The notes under the pieces were generated by a model that was given only the letters and a program-made list of their open reading frames with translations, was not told where the DNA came from and did not search any database. Positions 8,035 to 18,800 of a stretch of DNA of 64,000 nt are shown piece after piece; the first letter of the stretch is position 1; every line of letters begins with the position of its first letter. This stretch comes from HGM04593 sp045588345 (GTDB taxonomy: Bacteria; Bacteroidota; Bacteroidia; Bacteroidales; Bacteroidaceae). The DNA lies in assembly GCA_045588345.1 (NCBI GenBank), contig JAZNDZ010000109.1, positions 124,001 through 188,000 on the forward strand, written 5' to 3'. A program made the position numbers and the translations under genes.

Positions 8035-10226
8035 AAGCAATAAACAGTATATTGGTATTGTCGCTACTCTTTGCGGCATCATGCTCCACTGCTCCTGACA
8101 ATGAAGAACAGACACCGCAGGAACCGCTCACGCAGTATGTAAACCCGCTTATAGGCAGTGGCGGACACGGACATGTATTTGTTGGAGCAAGCGTACCGTT
8201 CGGAATGGTGCAGTTAGGGCCTACAAGCATCAACCAGACATGGGACTGGTGCTCGGGCTACCACCAGGATGAGGCAACTGTAATAGGTTTCTCGCATACC
8301 CATCTTAGCGGGACCGGCATAGGTGACCTTTTTGACGTTACAGTAATGCCTGTAACAGGCGATGTAACATACGCCCGCGGAATGGTTGAAGACCAGAACA
8401 GCGGCATGTGGTCTCCTGCCGACCGCACACAAGAGATTGCGAAAGCCGGTTACTATTCCGTACCGCTCACACGCTACGGTATAAAGGCCGAGATGACAGC
8501 CACCGCACGCGTGGGATTGCACCGCTATACCTTCCCCGAGGCACAGGATGCAGCGCTTATCATTGACTTGCAGAACGGAGGATGCTGGGACGAGACTACT
8601 GAGGCCTTCATGCAAGCCGAAGGCAACAACCGCATCGTAGGTTACCGTTATTCCAAAGGCTGGGCAAAGAACCAGCGCATATATTTTGTCGCAGAATTCG
8701 CAAAGCCTTTCGAAAAATTTGAACTGAAAGGTTACAAGGATATGTACGGCCGCGCATCGTTCAGCACCGCAGCAGGCGAAGAGGTGTTGCTCAAGGTTGC
8801 CATTTCGCCCGTGAGCATAGAAGGAGCAAAACTTGCTATGGAGAAAGAACTCCCGGGTTGGGATTTTGCGGCAGTACAGGCGGCTGCAGCAGATGCCTGG
8901 GAGAAAGAACTCGCGCGCATAAGGATTGAGAGCAAGAGCAAGGAGCAGAAAGAAATCTTCTACACAGCAATGTATCACGCAATGATTGCTCCAATGCTGT
9001 TCAGCGACGTGAACGGAGACTACCGTGGAGCCGATGATAAAATATACAACAGCGACAAACCGCGTTACACATGTTTCTCGTTATGGGACACATACCGCGC
9101 GAAGCAACCGCTGATGACAATAATCCAGCCTGAAAAGGCCGGCGAGTTTGTAGCCACAATGGTTGACATTTGCGACAAGCAGGGCGACCTGCCCGTATGG
9201 CACCTGTGGGGCAACGAGACTGACTGTATGGTAGGCGACCCCGGCATACCGGTTGTTGCAGATGCCATTGTCAAGGGCATTGAGGGTTTTGACCGCGAAG
9301 CTGCCTTTGCAGCAATAAAAAAGACCGCAGCTACAGAGGAGCGCGGCAAGGAGTTCCGCCACAAGCACGGTTACATACCTTGCGACCTCTTTACCGAGGC
9401 CGTAGCATTTGATATGGAGTATGCGCTTGCCGACGGTGCAGCAGCAAACGCAGCCAAGGCGCTTGGCAAGCAGGAAGATTATGAGCACTTTACAAAGATG
9501 AGCCACAGTTACCGCACATTCTTCGACAAGGAGAGCGGATTCATACGCGGCGTTGATGAAAAAGGCAACTTCCGCACACCGTTCAACCCCTACTTCTCGG
9601 CACACCGCGCCGATGACTACTGCGAAGGCAACGCATGGCAATACACATGGCTTGTACCGCACGACCTCGACGGTTACATCGACCTCTTCGGCAGCAAGGA
9701 AGCATGCATTGCACGTCTTGACTCGTTGTTCCTTGCACCGTCAACAGTGGAAGGCGACCCTTCACCCGACATTTCTGGCATGATAGGACAATTCGCACAC
9801 GGCAACGAACCAAGCCACCACATCCTTTATCTTTACACAATGATGGGACAACCCGAAAAGACAGCCAAATGGGTGCGCGAAGTAATGACGACACAATACC
9901 GCAATGACTTCAACGGACTTTCCGGCAACGAGGATATGGGCCAGATGTCGGGGTGGTACATAATGTCAGCAATGGGATTCTATGAGGTTGAGCCCGCCAG
10001 TGCACGCTACTGGTTCGGTTCGCCACTCTTCGACCGCGCCGAACTCACCGTAAAAGGCGGCAAATTCGTGATTGAGACAGTGAACAACAGCGACACCAAC
10101 ATCTACATAAAGAGCATAAAACTCAATGGAAAACCCTACAACCTGCCATACATAACCCACAGCGACATTGCCAAAGGCGGCATGCTCACAGTAGAGATGA
10201 GCGACACGCCGACAAAGTGGTGGTAA
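8031..10226 (+). CDS. GH92 alpha-mannosidase lipoprotein (second copy)
   Basis: Second GH92 exo-alpha-mannosidase, 731 residues. A lipoprotein signal ends at Cys18 (LFAASC), so it is membrane-anchored and may be surface-exposed. Motifs: YVNPLIGSGGHGHVF, CFSLWDTYRAKQPL, DPGIPVVADAIVKG, GNEPSHHILYLY and GNEDMGQMSGWYIMSAMGFY, followed by the GSPLFDRAEL strand typical of the family end. It carries the His-rich NEPSHH sequence found in alpha-1,2-mannosidases of GH92. Last gene of the operon, translationally coupled to the first GH92 and followed by a strong hairpin. No SusC/SusD pair is adjacent. Confidence 0.94.
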   Translation: MKAINSILVLSLLFAASCSTAPDNEEQTPQEPLTQYVNPLIGSGGHGHVFVGASVPFGMVQLGPTSINQTWDWCSGYHQDEATVIGFSHTHLSGTGIGDLFDVTVMPVTGDVTYARGMVEDQNSGMWSPADRTQEIAKAGYYSVPLTRYGIKAEMTATARVGLHRYTFPEAQDAALIIDLQNGGCWDETTEAFMQAEGNNRIVGYRYSKGWAKNQRIYFVAEFAKPFEKFELKGYKDMYGRASFSTAAGEEVLLKVAISPVSIEGAKLAMEKELPGWDFAAVQAAAADAWEKELARIRIESKSKEQKEIFYTAMYHAMIAPMLFSDVNGDYRGADDKIYNSDKPRYTCFSLWDTYRAKQPLMTIIQPEKAGEFVATMVDICDKQGDLPVWHLWGNETDCMVGDPGIPVVADAIVKGIEGFDREAAFAAIKKTAATEERGKEFRHKHGYIPCDLFTEAVAFDMEYALADGAAANAAKALGKQEDYEHFTKMSHSYRTFFDKESGFIRGVDEKGNFRTPFNPYFSAHRADDYCEGNAWQYTWLVPHDLDGYIDLFGSKEACIARLDSLFLAPSTVEGDPSPDISGMIGQFAHGNEPSHHILYLYTMMGQPEKTAKWVREVMTTQYRNDFNGLSGNEDMGQMSGWYIMSAMGFYEVEPASARYWFGSPLFDRAELTVKGGKFVIETVNNSDTNIYIKSIKLNGKPYNLPYITHSDIAKGGMLTVEMSDTPTKWW

Positions 10227-10228
10227 TT

Positions 10229-10271
10229 ATACAGTAGTAAGAGATGGCCGCGGCCATCTCTTATACTGTAT
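10229..10271. terminator. Long hairpin after mannosidase operon
   Basis: Inverted repeat directly after the GH92 stop. The inner part 10239-10262 is a perfect palindrome centred on GGCCGCGGCC; an outer arm of eight bases on each side (ATACAGTA / TACTGTAT) extends the stem across a small asymmetric bulge. There is no T-run after it, so it may terminate weakly or protect the transcript 3' end. Confidence 0.6.
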
Positions 10272-10357
10272 AGCAGATTACAGGATTGCAACACAAGAAT
10301 CCATTAACCCGTAAGCGACACGCCCGGACTGTCTTATGTTACTATTTTTAACAATAA

Positions 10358-10389
10358 TTTGCATATTAGGTTTTATCAATGTATTTTTG
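10358..10389 (+). promoter_or_regulatory. Promoter for the dockerin/cohesin cargo pair
   Basis: TTTG at 10358-10361, a 20-base spacer and TATTTTTG at 10382-10389 match the Bacteroidota promoter consensus. The start codon of the downstream gene is at 10480, leaving a leader of about 85 bases. Confidence 0.6.
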
Positions 10390-10479
10390 TAAAATGGAGG
10401 AGTAGGGATAACAGTGAGATTTTGCCCTATGGTTTAAAGGCAATCCAACCACGAGAAACAATAATCTAAAATATAACGT

Positions 10480-12870
10480 ATGAAAAAATTTTTATCCACT
10501 TTCTTTCTTGTCATTGCCTCTGTGACCGCAATGTCAAGGAGTTACACAGACACGTATGTGGTGACCATGAATGGAGAAGTCGTACAGGAAGCTACGGAAA
10601 CCGTATATATGACAGAGACGGCTCCCAACACTTACACTCTGGAGATATACAATCTTGTCCTTGGCACAACACAGATCGGCAACATTGTCGTTCCGGGAAT
10701 AAAGACAGTAAATGTATCATACGACTATGAAGAGTTCAGCCTGGACACCACGGTAACAATCAATAAAGGTGATTTGGGAGGCATGTGGGTAGGCCCGATG
10801 CTTGGCCAGGTTCCTATCAGTGTATATGGCAAAATCAATGAGGAGAGGCTCTATGTCAACATAGATATGATGGTTATGTCAAAAGATGTCAACGTGAGAT
10901 TCGGAACCGATGACTTCAATGTGATTGGCCCCGGTCATTATTTTGAAATATGGCTAAAGAAAGACCGTTTCACGTACACAGGCGAACCTATTTATCCTGA
11001 ATGGGAGTTTATGGACTATGGCAACATAGACACCACAAATTATGAAGTCTCTTATTCCGACAACATATACCCCGGCACCGGTACTGTTCACGTATCGTCG
11101 GACGGGTACACCTGTTCAAAGAATTTCACGATTGAGAAAGCATCTTTGAGCAGCAGCGATTGTTTTCTACACTATGTTCCCGAGGGCGAATATGTTGTAG
11201 GTGAGCATATACCTTCGCCCGAAGTCTATTTTAGAATGGAAGGTGTAGGAAACAGTTATTTCCACTATGTGCGCAAAGACACCCAAAGTTCCGACAGCAT
11301 CTCTTATGAAATGCCACAGGATGAAGGTATCTATGATGTACACCTTTACATTACCGAGGGTAAATATTATTTTGAGAATCACTTCTATTTGGGTTCGTTC
11401 AGCATAAGCCTGTTGACCTCCAGCGAATGGAACCTGCTCAACGCCCTGCATACAGAACTTGTTGGACAAGGATGGGAAACCCCCTGGGATATCTCAAAAG
11501 GCAAGACTTCTGTTTCTACGTTCCACGGTATCAAGACCAAGAATGGCGCTGTAGCAGAAATAGACCTGTCGTCACAGGGACTTACCGGCATATTCCCCAA
11601 AGCCCTGCTCTCGTTCCCCAAAATCACCTCCATCAATCTGTCGGACAACAAACTGTCTGGCGACGTTGCAACAGAGATTTATGAATACCTTGAACAGAAC
11701 AGAGACGCATGCAACAGTATAAGTTCGCTTAATATCTCGAACAACTCATACTGCGGCAACGTGGGCTTTTTGGCCGAATGCTTCCCCAACCTGACAGCGC
11801 TTGACGCTTCGGGCAACAGTTTCAGTTCGGTATCTCCAATAATCCCGGCCAATGTCAGCGAGTTGAACCTCGCATCGCAGAAACTCACCGGAGTTCTTGA
11901 TTTTGGACAGATGACCGATGCGGCACAGATACCCGACATCCTGCTGTATGACCACGCAAACCAGACATTCAGCAGCGAAATGCCTTTGATATTGACCACT
12001 GCAACCCCCCAAGGCTTTGATGCAGCAACAACAGGCGAGTGGTATGCGAATCTGCTCTATTCGGATAACGGTTTTAAGGCAAACGGCGATTCAAGGAACA
12101 ACGTCTACCGTGGCGGCAACGGAGATATGGTATACGCTATTCTTGACTGCGAAGGCAGTGTTGCCAACGGCAGCAGCATCGGCATGACCTTCACTTTTGA
12201 AAACGGTGATGCCAATATCATAAGCGGAATTGATGTTACCGACTTGCAGACAATGATTCTATACATGTTCAACAGTTTGGAAGGGGCCGCATTCAACTTC
12301 ACAGCAGCCGACATCTATGCCGACGGTGTCATAACAGTACAGGATATCGTCTGCACCGTGAACAAGATATTGGCGCAGTCAGCAACTCTTGACGGGGGCA
12401 TGATGAAGGCATCAAGACACTTCAAGGAAGATGCCGAAGCCTATGTGTACATAAAAGACGGCAAGGTGATACTGAACACAGAAGTTCCAGTGGCGGCATT
12501 GAGCATAAAATCGAACGGCGGCATAGAGTGGAACCTTCAGCAACTTGGTATGGAACAGGCTGTGCTTGGCGGCAATGTTGTGGGATACTCACTGTCGGGC
12601 ACAACACTTCCTGTAGGAGAGACTGTAATAGGAACATGTGTTTCAAACACTGCACTGAATGGAGTAATGCTTGCCGACAAAAGCGCAACAGCCATCTGCA
12701 CCTCTTTGGGCATTGGAGGCGACACGACCTCAATTGAGTACACTACAGCCGATGAGGACGTAGAGTGTGAGTTCTACAATGCAGCAGGAGTGCGACATGA
12801 CGGGTTGTCACGTGGCATCAACCTGATTAAGTCAAATGGTAAAGTCAAGAAGGTGTTGAACAATAAATAA
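10480..12870 (+). CDS. T9SS cargo protein with LRR and dockerin-like segment
   Basis: Secreted multidomain protein of 796 residues. Signal peptide 1-19; then a calycin-like beta-barrel domain (about 20-150, starting SYTDTYVVTMNGE); then one or two Ig-like modules (from RFTYTGEPIYPEW, resembling MBG-type repeats); then leucine-rich repeats (about 350-470: INLSDNKLSG, SLNISNNSYCG). At about 575-632 lies a pair of dockerin-like calcium-loop helices: GDANIISGIDVTD and ADIYADGVITVQD, each followed by a helix, with some loop residues altered. The C-terminus (EFYNAAGVRHDGLSRGINLI, ending KKVLNNK) is a T9SS type A sorting tail. It is 11 bases ahead of the giant cohesin-like gene and surely cotranscribed. 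Enzymatic activity is not suggested. Confidence 0.8.
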   Translation: MKKFLSTFFLVIASVTAMSRSYTDTYVVTMNGEVVQEATETVYMTETAPNTYTLEIYNLVLGTTQIGNIVVPGIKTVNVSYDYEEFSLDTTVTINKGDLGGMWVGPMLGQVPISVYGKINEERLYVNIDMMVMSKDVNVRFGTDDFNVIGPGHYFEIWLKKDRFTYTGEPIYPEWEFMDYGNIDTTNYEVSYSDNIYPGTGTVHVSSDGYTCSKNFTIEKASLSSSDCFLHYVPEGEYVVGEHIPSPEVYFRMEGVGNSYFHYVRKDTQSSDSISYEMPQDEGIYDVHLYITEGKYYFENHFYLGSFSISLLTSSEWNLLNALHTELVGQGWETPWDISKGKTSVSTFHGIKTKNGAVAEIDLSSQGLTGIFPKALLSFPKITSINLSDNKLSGDVATEIYEYLEQNRDACNSISSLNISNNSYCGNVGFLAECFPNLTALDASGNSFSSVSPIIPANVSELNLASQKLTGVLDFGQMTDAAQIPDILLYDHANQTFSSEMPLILTTATPQGFDAATTGEWYANLLYSDNGFKANGDSRNNVYRGGNGDMVYAILDCEGSVANGSSIGMTFTFENGDANIISGIDVTDLQTMILYMFNSLEGAAFNFTAADIYADGVITVQDIVCTVNKILAQSATLDGGMMKASRHFKEDAEAYVYIKDGKVILNTEVPVAALSIKSNGGIEWNLQQLGMEQAVLGGNVVGYSLSGTTLPVGETVIGTCVSNTALNGVMLADKSATAICTSLGIGGDTTSIEYTTADEDVECEFYNAAGVRHDGLSRGINLIKSNGKVKKVLNNK

Positions 12871-12881
12871 ATTACATAACT

Positions 12882-15800
12882 ATGATAAAGAGATTATTTA
12901 CGGCTCTGACCCTGTTGCTGTTCTGTAGTTTTGCACTTTTTGCGCAAAACACATTGACAATCCCAAGTGTCACAATTGCAAAAGGCAAGAGTATGAACTT
13001 ACCGGTAAGAATGAACAACACAGCAGACATCGTGGCTGTGCAATTTACTCTTACCCTACCCGATGGAATTGTCCCGAATACTGAAAACAGCGCTCTTGCC
13101 GAGCGTGCAGCCGGGCACTCGCTCACAATGCGCTCAATTGGCGAGAACCAATATATGGCAGTTATCTTCTCAAGCACCAATGCAACCATTGACGGCAGTG
13201 CAGGCAAATTGCTTTCGTTGAACCTGACGGCCTCACAGACTGTGGAAGAAGGCATTGAGTTGCCTATGCAACTCTCCGATGTCATAATGAGCAGCTCGGA
13301 TGGTGCGAATCTTGTGACAGATTATACAGCCGGCAACATAACAGTTGCACTTTCGCCAGATTTTGAGGTATCTGCATTGACGGTTGAGGCAAAAGAGGCC
13401 AACCCGGGAGACAACGTCCTCTTGAAATGGCAAGTGGCAAACGTTGGAGGCCTTGGCACTGAGGCCGGATGGAGCGAAGCAATATACCTCAATTCGCACG
13501 ACGGCACACAAAAGCATCTTACGACAATCTACTGCGAAGAACTCCTTGCAAGTGGCGCAACACTCACACGTTCCACAGAGATAAAACTGCCCGAACTGTT
13601 GGGCATTGATGGTGAGGCGACATTCAGCATCAAACTCTCGGCAAACAAGGGTTCTGGCGAGCAGGCCGGTGCCGATGGCAACAACTCAACAACTGCCGCA
13701 TCGGCAATACTTATAGGTAAAAAAATTGGACTCACTCCAACCTTGAACGAAACAGATGAGGCTTCGGGCGAAAAGGTACGCTATTACCTGACACGTAGCG
13801 GTAACACAAACACTGCCGAGACCTTTGCCGTGACAGCGACACACGACAGCCGTGTTTCCCTACCCTCCTCGGTAACTGTTGAGAAAGGGGAGATGGGCGC
13901 ATATTTCTATGCAGAAATAACTCCGAACAAGATTCTGGACGAGAACCCCACAATAGACATAGAGATTAATGGAAACGGCTATCCGGCAACATCAGCACAA
14001 TTGGTTATTAAAGATGATACAAAGCCCAAGATGAGTGTAACGGCAAGCACCGCAGAGATAACCGAAGGTGAAGCGTTAGGTTTTGCAATCGGCATAGAAC
14101 GCCCTTTACAGTCCGACCTGGCAGTTGAGTTTACAGCCGACAACAAGTCGCGTTTCAAGATTCCGGCCTCAATAGTAATCCCGGCCGGTAAAACAACAGT
14201 AGACGTGCAGATACAGTCGGTAGACGATTCCACACCGGACATTGAGCAAGAAGTGACATTCACCGTATATGCAGCAGACCATCAGCCTGCATCAACGGGT
14301 GTTATCCTTAAGGACAATGATGTTCCAAACCTGCATATAGAACTGACACCGGACAAGGTTTCTGAATCTGACGGTCCATTGTCGGTAGTTGCAAGAATAA
14401 AGAGAACCAGCAACATTGACAAGAACGTCAGAATAAAGTTGTCGGACAACTCAGAAGACAATATATATTACGGAAAGAACGACTTTGAGATGCCTGCGGG
14501 CGTAGAAGAGGTTACACTGAACCTTGGTCCTATTGACAACGCTCTGAATGACGGCGAACGCACATATTTCATCAATGCCGCAGTATATATCGCATCGTGC
14601 AACTGTAGCGCGGGAGAAGGAACTACCGATGGAATAGCATCGGCTCAACTGACTGTTTTTGACAATGACGGCCCCACTCTCTCACTGAAAACAGACAAGA
14701 GCGTACTTGTTGAAGGCGGTCAGATTGAGGCTACCGTCACACGCAATACATCTACAACAGATGCATTGACAGTCTCGCTGAGCTGTGACAATGCGTCCGG
14801 AATAGAACTCCCGTCATCGGTTACAATACCGGTCGGAAAAACCTCGGCAACATTCAACATTGTCTCACTCAAGAACGACAACACCAACGACGGATACAAT
14901 GCCACAATCACGGCATCAGCAGCCGGATACGCAAAAGGCGTAACCTGGTTTACCGTATCGGACCAGACACTGCCCGATGCGCAGATAACATCGATTGAAG
15001 CATCAGCAACGGAAGCCGTAGTTAGCGAAACAGTAACCATAAGTACAGTTGTCGCAAATACCGGTAATTACACCCTCCCCAAGGGCACCTCAATAAAATT
15101 CTACCTGAACTCAAGTTCATCTGCTGCAGATACTGCATTCTTGCCAAAGGACCTTGCTGTCGGCGAATCGGCAACAGTGAATGCAAAGATTACATTGCCA
15201 TCATACATTGGTACATATAATATATATTCTGTAGTAAACGAGGACAAATCGGTCAAGGAACTGTCTTACGCAAACAACTCTTCAAAACTCACTTCAATCA
15301 AAACCGTATCTCCTTTCGCCATTTCGGTAAATGCCGACAAAGCAATATACAATATTGGAGAAAATGTGGTTATTTCGGGCGTTGTCGAGGGAAAAGATGT
15401 AGCGGAGAAAGAGATTGAAGTCTATACCATCAACTCAAACTACCGACATACCATAAAAGCCATTACAGGGCAAGACGGACAATTCACTGTCAATTACACC
15501 CCTTATAACGGACAGATAGGTTACTTTGTCCTTGGTGCTTGCTATCCGGGAGAGAACCTACGCACAGAAATGGCCTCTTTCAGTTTCTATGGTATCAAAC
15601 GTACATCTAATGCAGCCATTGAGTGTGAAGCATTGCTGGGTGATGTCTACAGCGGAAGTATCACTTTCTCAAACCCCGGCATACTTGATTTGTCAGACAT
15701 AAAAGCTACCGTCATTTCAAAACCGGAGATTTGCGAGGTAACACTCAACTGCCCCACAAGCGTCAAAGCCGGCAATGAGTTCATGCTGAACTACGATATA

Positions 15801-18800
15801 ACTCCAAACGCCGTTTCCACTATAAATGCTTGGGAAGAGATTCTGATAAAGATAGAGACAAAGGAGGGCGTTTCGCTCACAACTACATTGTACTATCATT
15901 GTCGCTTAAAGACCGGTATGCTCAAGGCCTCCGTATCAAGTATCAACACAACCATGACAAAGGGAATGTCCCGCGAGTATGTCTTTGACATTACCAATAC
16001 AGGCAAAGGTGCGACAGGTACAATTTCCATTGATGTACCATCTTGGATGAGCACTGTCACGCCAAAGGATATGCCTTCACTCGCAAGCGGCGAAACCACA
16101 TCAGTTGTACTGCGCCTTACACCGAATGATGCAATGCAACTGAATGTTCCCGTATCCGGAACAATTGGATTGAACTGCTCAAACGGTAAAGGTTTGTCAT
16201 TACCATACAATATTGAGCCAGTATCGGAAGAGACCGGCACCCTGTCTATCGATGTTTGTGACGAGAACACTTATTACACCGCTGAAGCCCCACACCTGGC
16301 AGGAGCAAATGTGACCATCATGCACCCCAAAACAAGCAAGGTGCTCTCAAGCGGTGTGACCAATGACAAAGGTATCTACTCTGTGGAACTGCCTGAGGGC
16401 TACTATACGATCAAGGTTACAGCAGACCAGCACTCCTCATACAGCAACAATATCCTTGTTGACCCGGGTAAGGAGACATACAAGGTCGTGAATTTGAGTT
16501 ACGAAGCAATAACAATCGACTGGAAAGTTGAAGAGACAGAGGTCAAGGATGAATACTCGGTGGTGACAACAGTCAAATTCGAGACCAATGTCCCTGTACC
16601 TGTAGTTGAACTCATTGTTCCTAAAAGTATTGATGCTGACGGTCTGCAGCCTGGCGAGTCCCTCATATTCAATGCAGTTCTGACGAACAAAGGTCTCATC
16701 AGCGCCAATGATGTACAACTACAATTACCTGACGGTTTTAATAGATTAAAATTTGAAGCGCTTGACCACGCCGAGCCATTCACTTTGGCACCGCAGCAAA
16801 GTGTTGTAATTCCAGTAAAGGTAATAAAACTTGCTGCTACAGGTGAAGACCCATGCGTTGCCCAGTTCAAAACACTCTACTACTGGAACTGCGGTTCTGA
16901 CAAGAAATGGCATCTTTATAGCGTTGTCATGCAGGTAGGTTCCTGCAAAAGCGACAACACACAAACCTGGAGTCCATCCAACAACGGCGGAGGTGGATAC
17001 TACGGTGGCGGCAGTTACTCAGGCCCAGGCGGCATTGGCGGTGGCGGCGGTGGCGGCTACTATGGCAGTTCGTCAAGCCAAACACCTGTAACTTCGCACA
17101 AAGATGTAGAATGTAACCCTAACGGTTCGGGCGAATCAGGTGGAACAGACGGGTCTCAATCAACTGTCTGCTCATCTATCACCCTCCAGTTCTCCCAGTC
17201 TATGGTAATGACACGTCAAGCCTTCCTTGGAACCCTCACGGTGTTCAACGGAAACGACGACAAAGCCATGAAAGATGTAAAGATGGCTCTTTCCATCACC
17301 GACCAAGAGGGCAAGGTGGCAACATCACACGAGTTCCAGATTAACCCAGAAACGTTGGACGGCTTCAACGGCGCACTGAGCCTTGATGCAGGATGGACTC
17401 TGAATGCCAAGTCAACAGGTGTTGCAACAATAATGTTCATTCCAACAAGATATGCTGCACCAGAAAACAACAAGGTGTACAATATTGGCGGAACATTGTC
17501 ATACATAGACCCATTCACCGGCCTTGAGGTGACACGCACACTCACACCGGTTGCAATCACCGTCAAGCCCTCACCGGTAATGAACCTCACCTACTTTATG
17601 CAGCGTGACATCAAGGGCGATGACCCATTGACCGAGGAAATTGAACCTTGTGAAGAGGCCGAATTCTCCCTCCTTATACACAATATCGGCTATGGCGATG
17701 CCACAAACGTAAGAATGGTGACAAACCAGCCTGAGATTGTGGAGAACGAGAAAGGCCTGCTCATTGACTTTGAATTGATGAGCAGCCAACTCAACGGAGA
17801 GGAAAAGACCCTTGCACTTGGAGGCAGTGTTGCAACAGACTTTGGCACAATACCAGCCAAGGGTACATCGTACGCCCAGTGGTGGATAAAGAGTTCTCTG
17901 CTTGGTCACTTCACCGACTATGATGTACAGGCTACCCACATTACAAGCTATGACAACCCCGACCTGACACTGCTCAATGATGTTACAATCCACGAGCTTA
18001 TCCGGTCAATTGAGATTGTGGACGGTGACAAGAACCTTGTCGGTTTCATGACCAATGACATTGCAGATGCAAAGGACACACCCGATATGCTATACCTCTC
18101 CAACGGAAATATAGAGCCAGTAGGTAAAGCAACAGCATCCATTTCAAGGATTTCAGATACCGAGTATAGACTGACCGTTACTCCAGCATCTACAGGATGG
18201 GTTTATGGCAACATATCCGACCCCACATACGGAGTATCTGCCATCAACAGCATAGTACGTCAAAGCGACAACAAGGAGATAAGCCTGAGGAACATCTGGC
18301 AGACAGACCGCACTATGCGTGACGGAAAAGAGCCTTTGTATGAGAACATGTTGCATTTCGCCGACGAATTCGAGTCTTTGGCACCCGAAACATACATCCT
18401 GACCTTCAGCCCCACCCCCAAACTGCAGCTTGAAGTCATTGCATTTGAAGGATTGCCGGCCGAAGGAGAAGTTGCAAAGAAACATGTTGAGACTATCAAT
18501 GTTGTGTTCAACAAACAGATAGACCCACAGACATTCACCTATGAGGATATCTCGCTTGCAGTCCAAGGTATAAATCAGGATGCATCACTGATAAAGATAA
18601 CAAGCGATGACAACAAGACATTCAAGATTGACCTCTCGGCATACAACGGAATAACCGGCAACGGCTACTACGTTCTGCAGGTGCAGACCGCAGAAATTAC
18701 CGACAAAGAAGGCTTTAACGGAAAGACTGGCAAGTCGGCCGGATGGATTATGTTCCGTGACGGTTATACATCCTTGACCAAGTCTGTTTATCCCGAGCAG

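Noticed and set aside
13732..13953. Short antisense frames along the giant cargo gene
   Set aside because: All lie opposite a single uninterrupted 2451-codon frame and have no coding features of their own.
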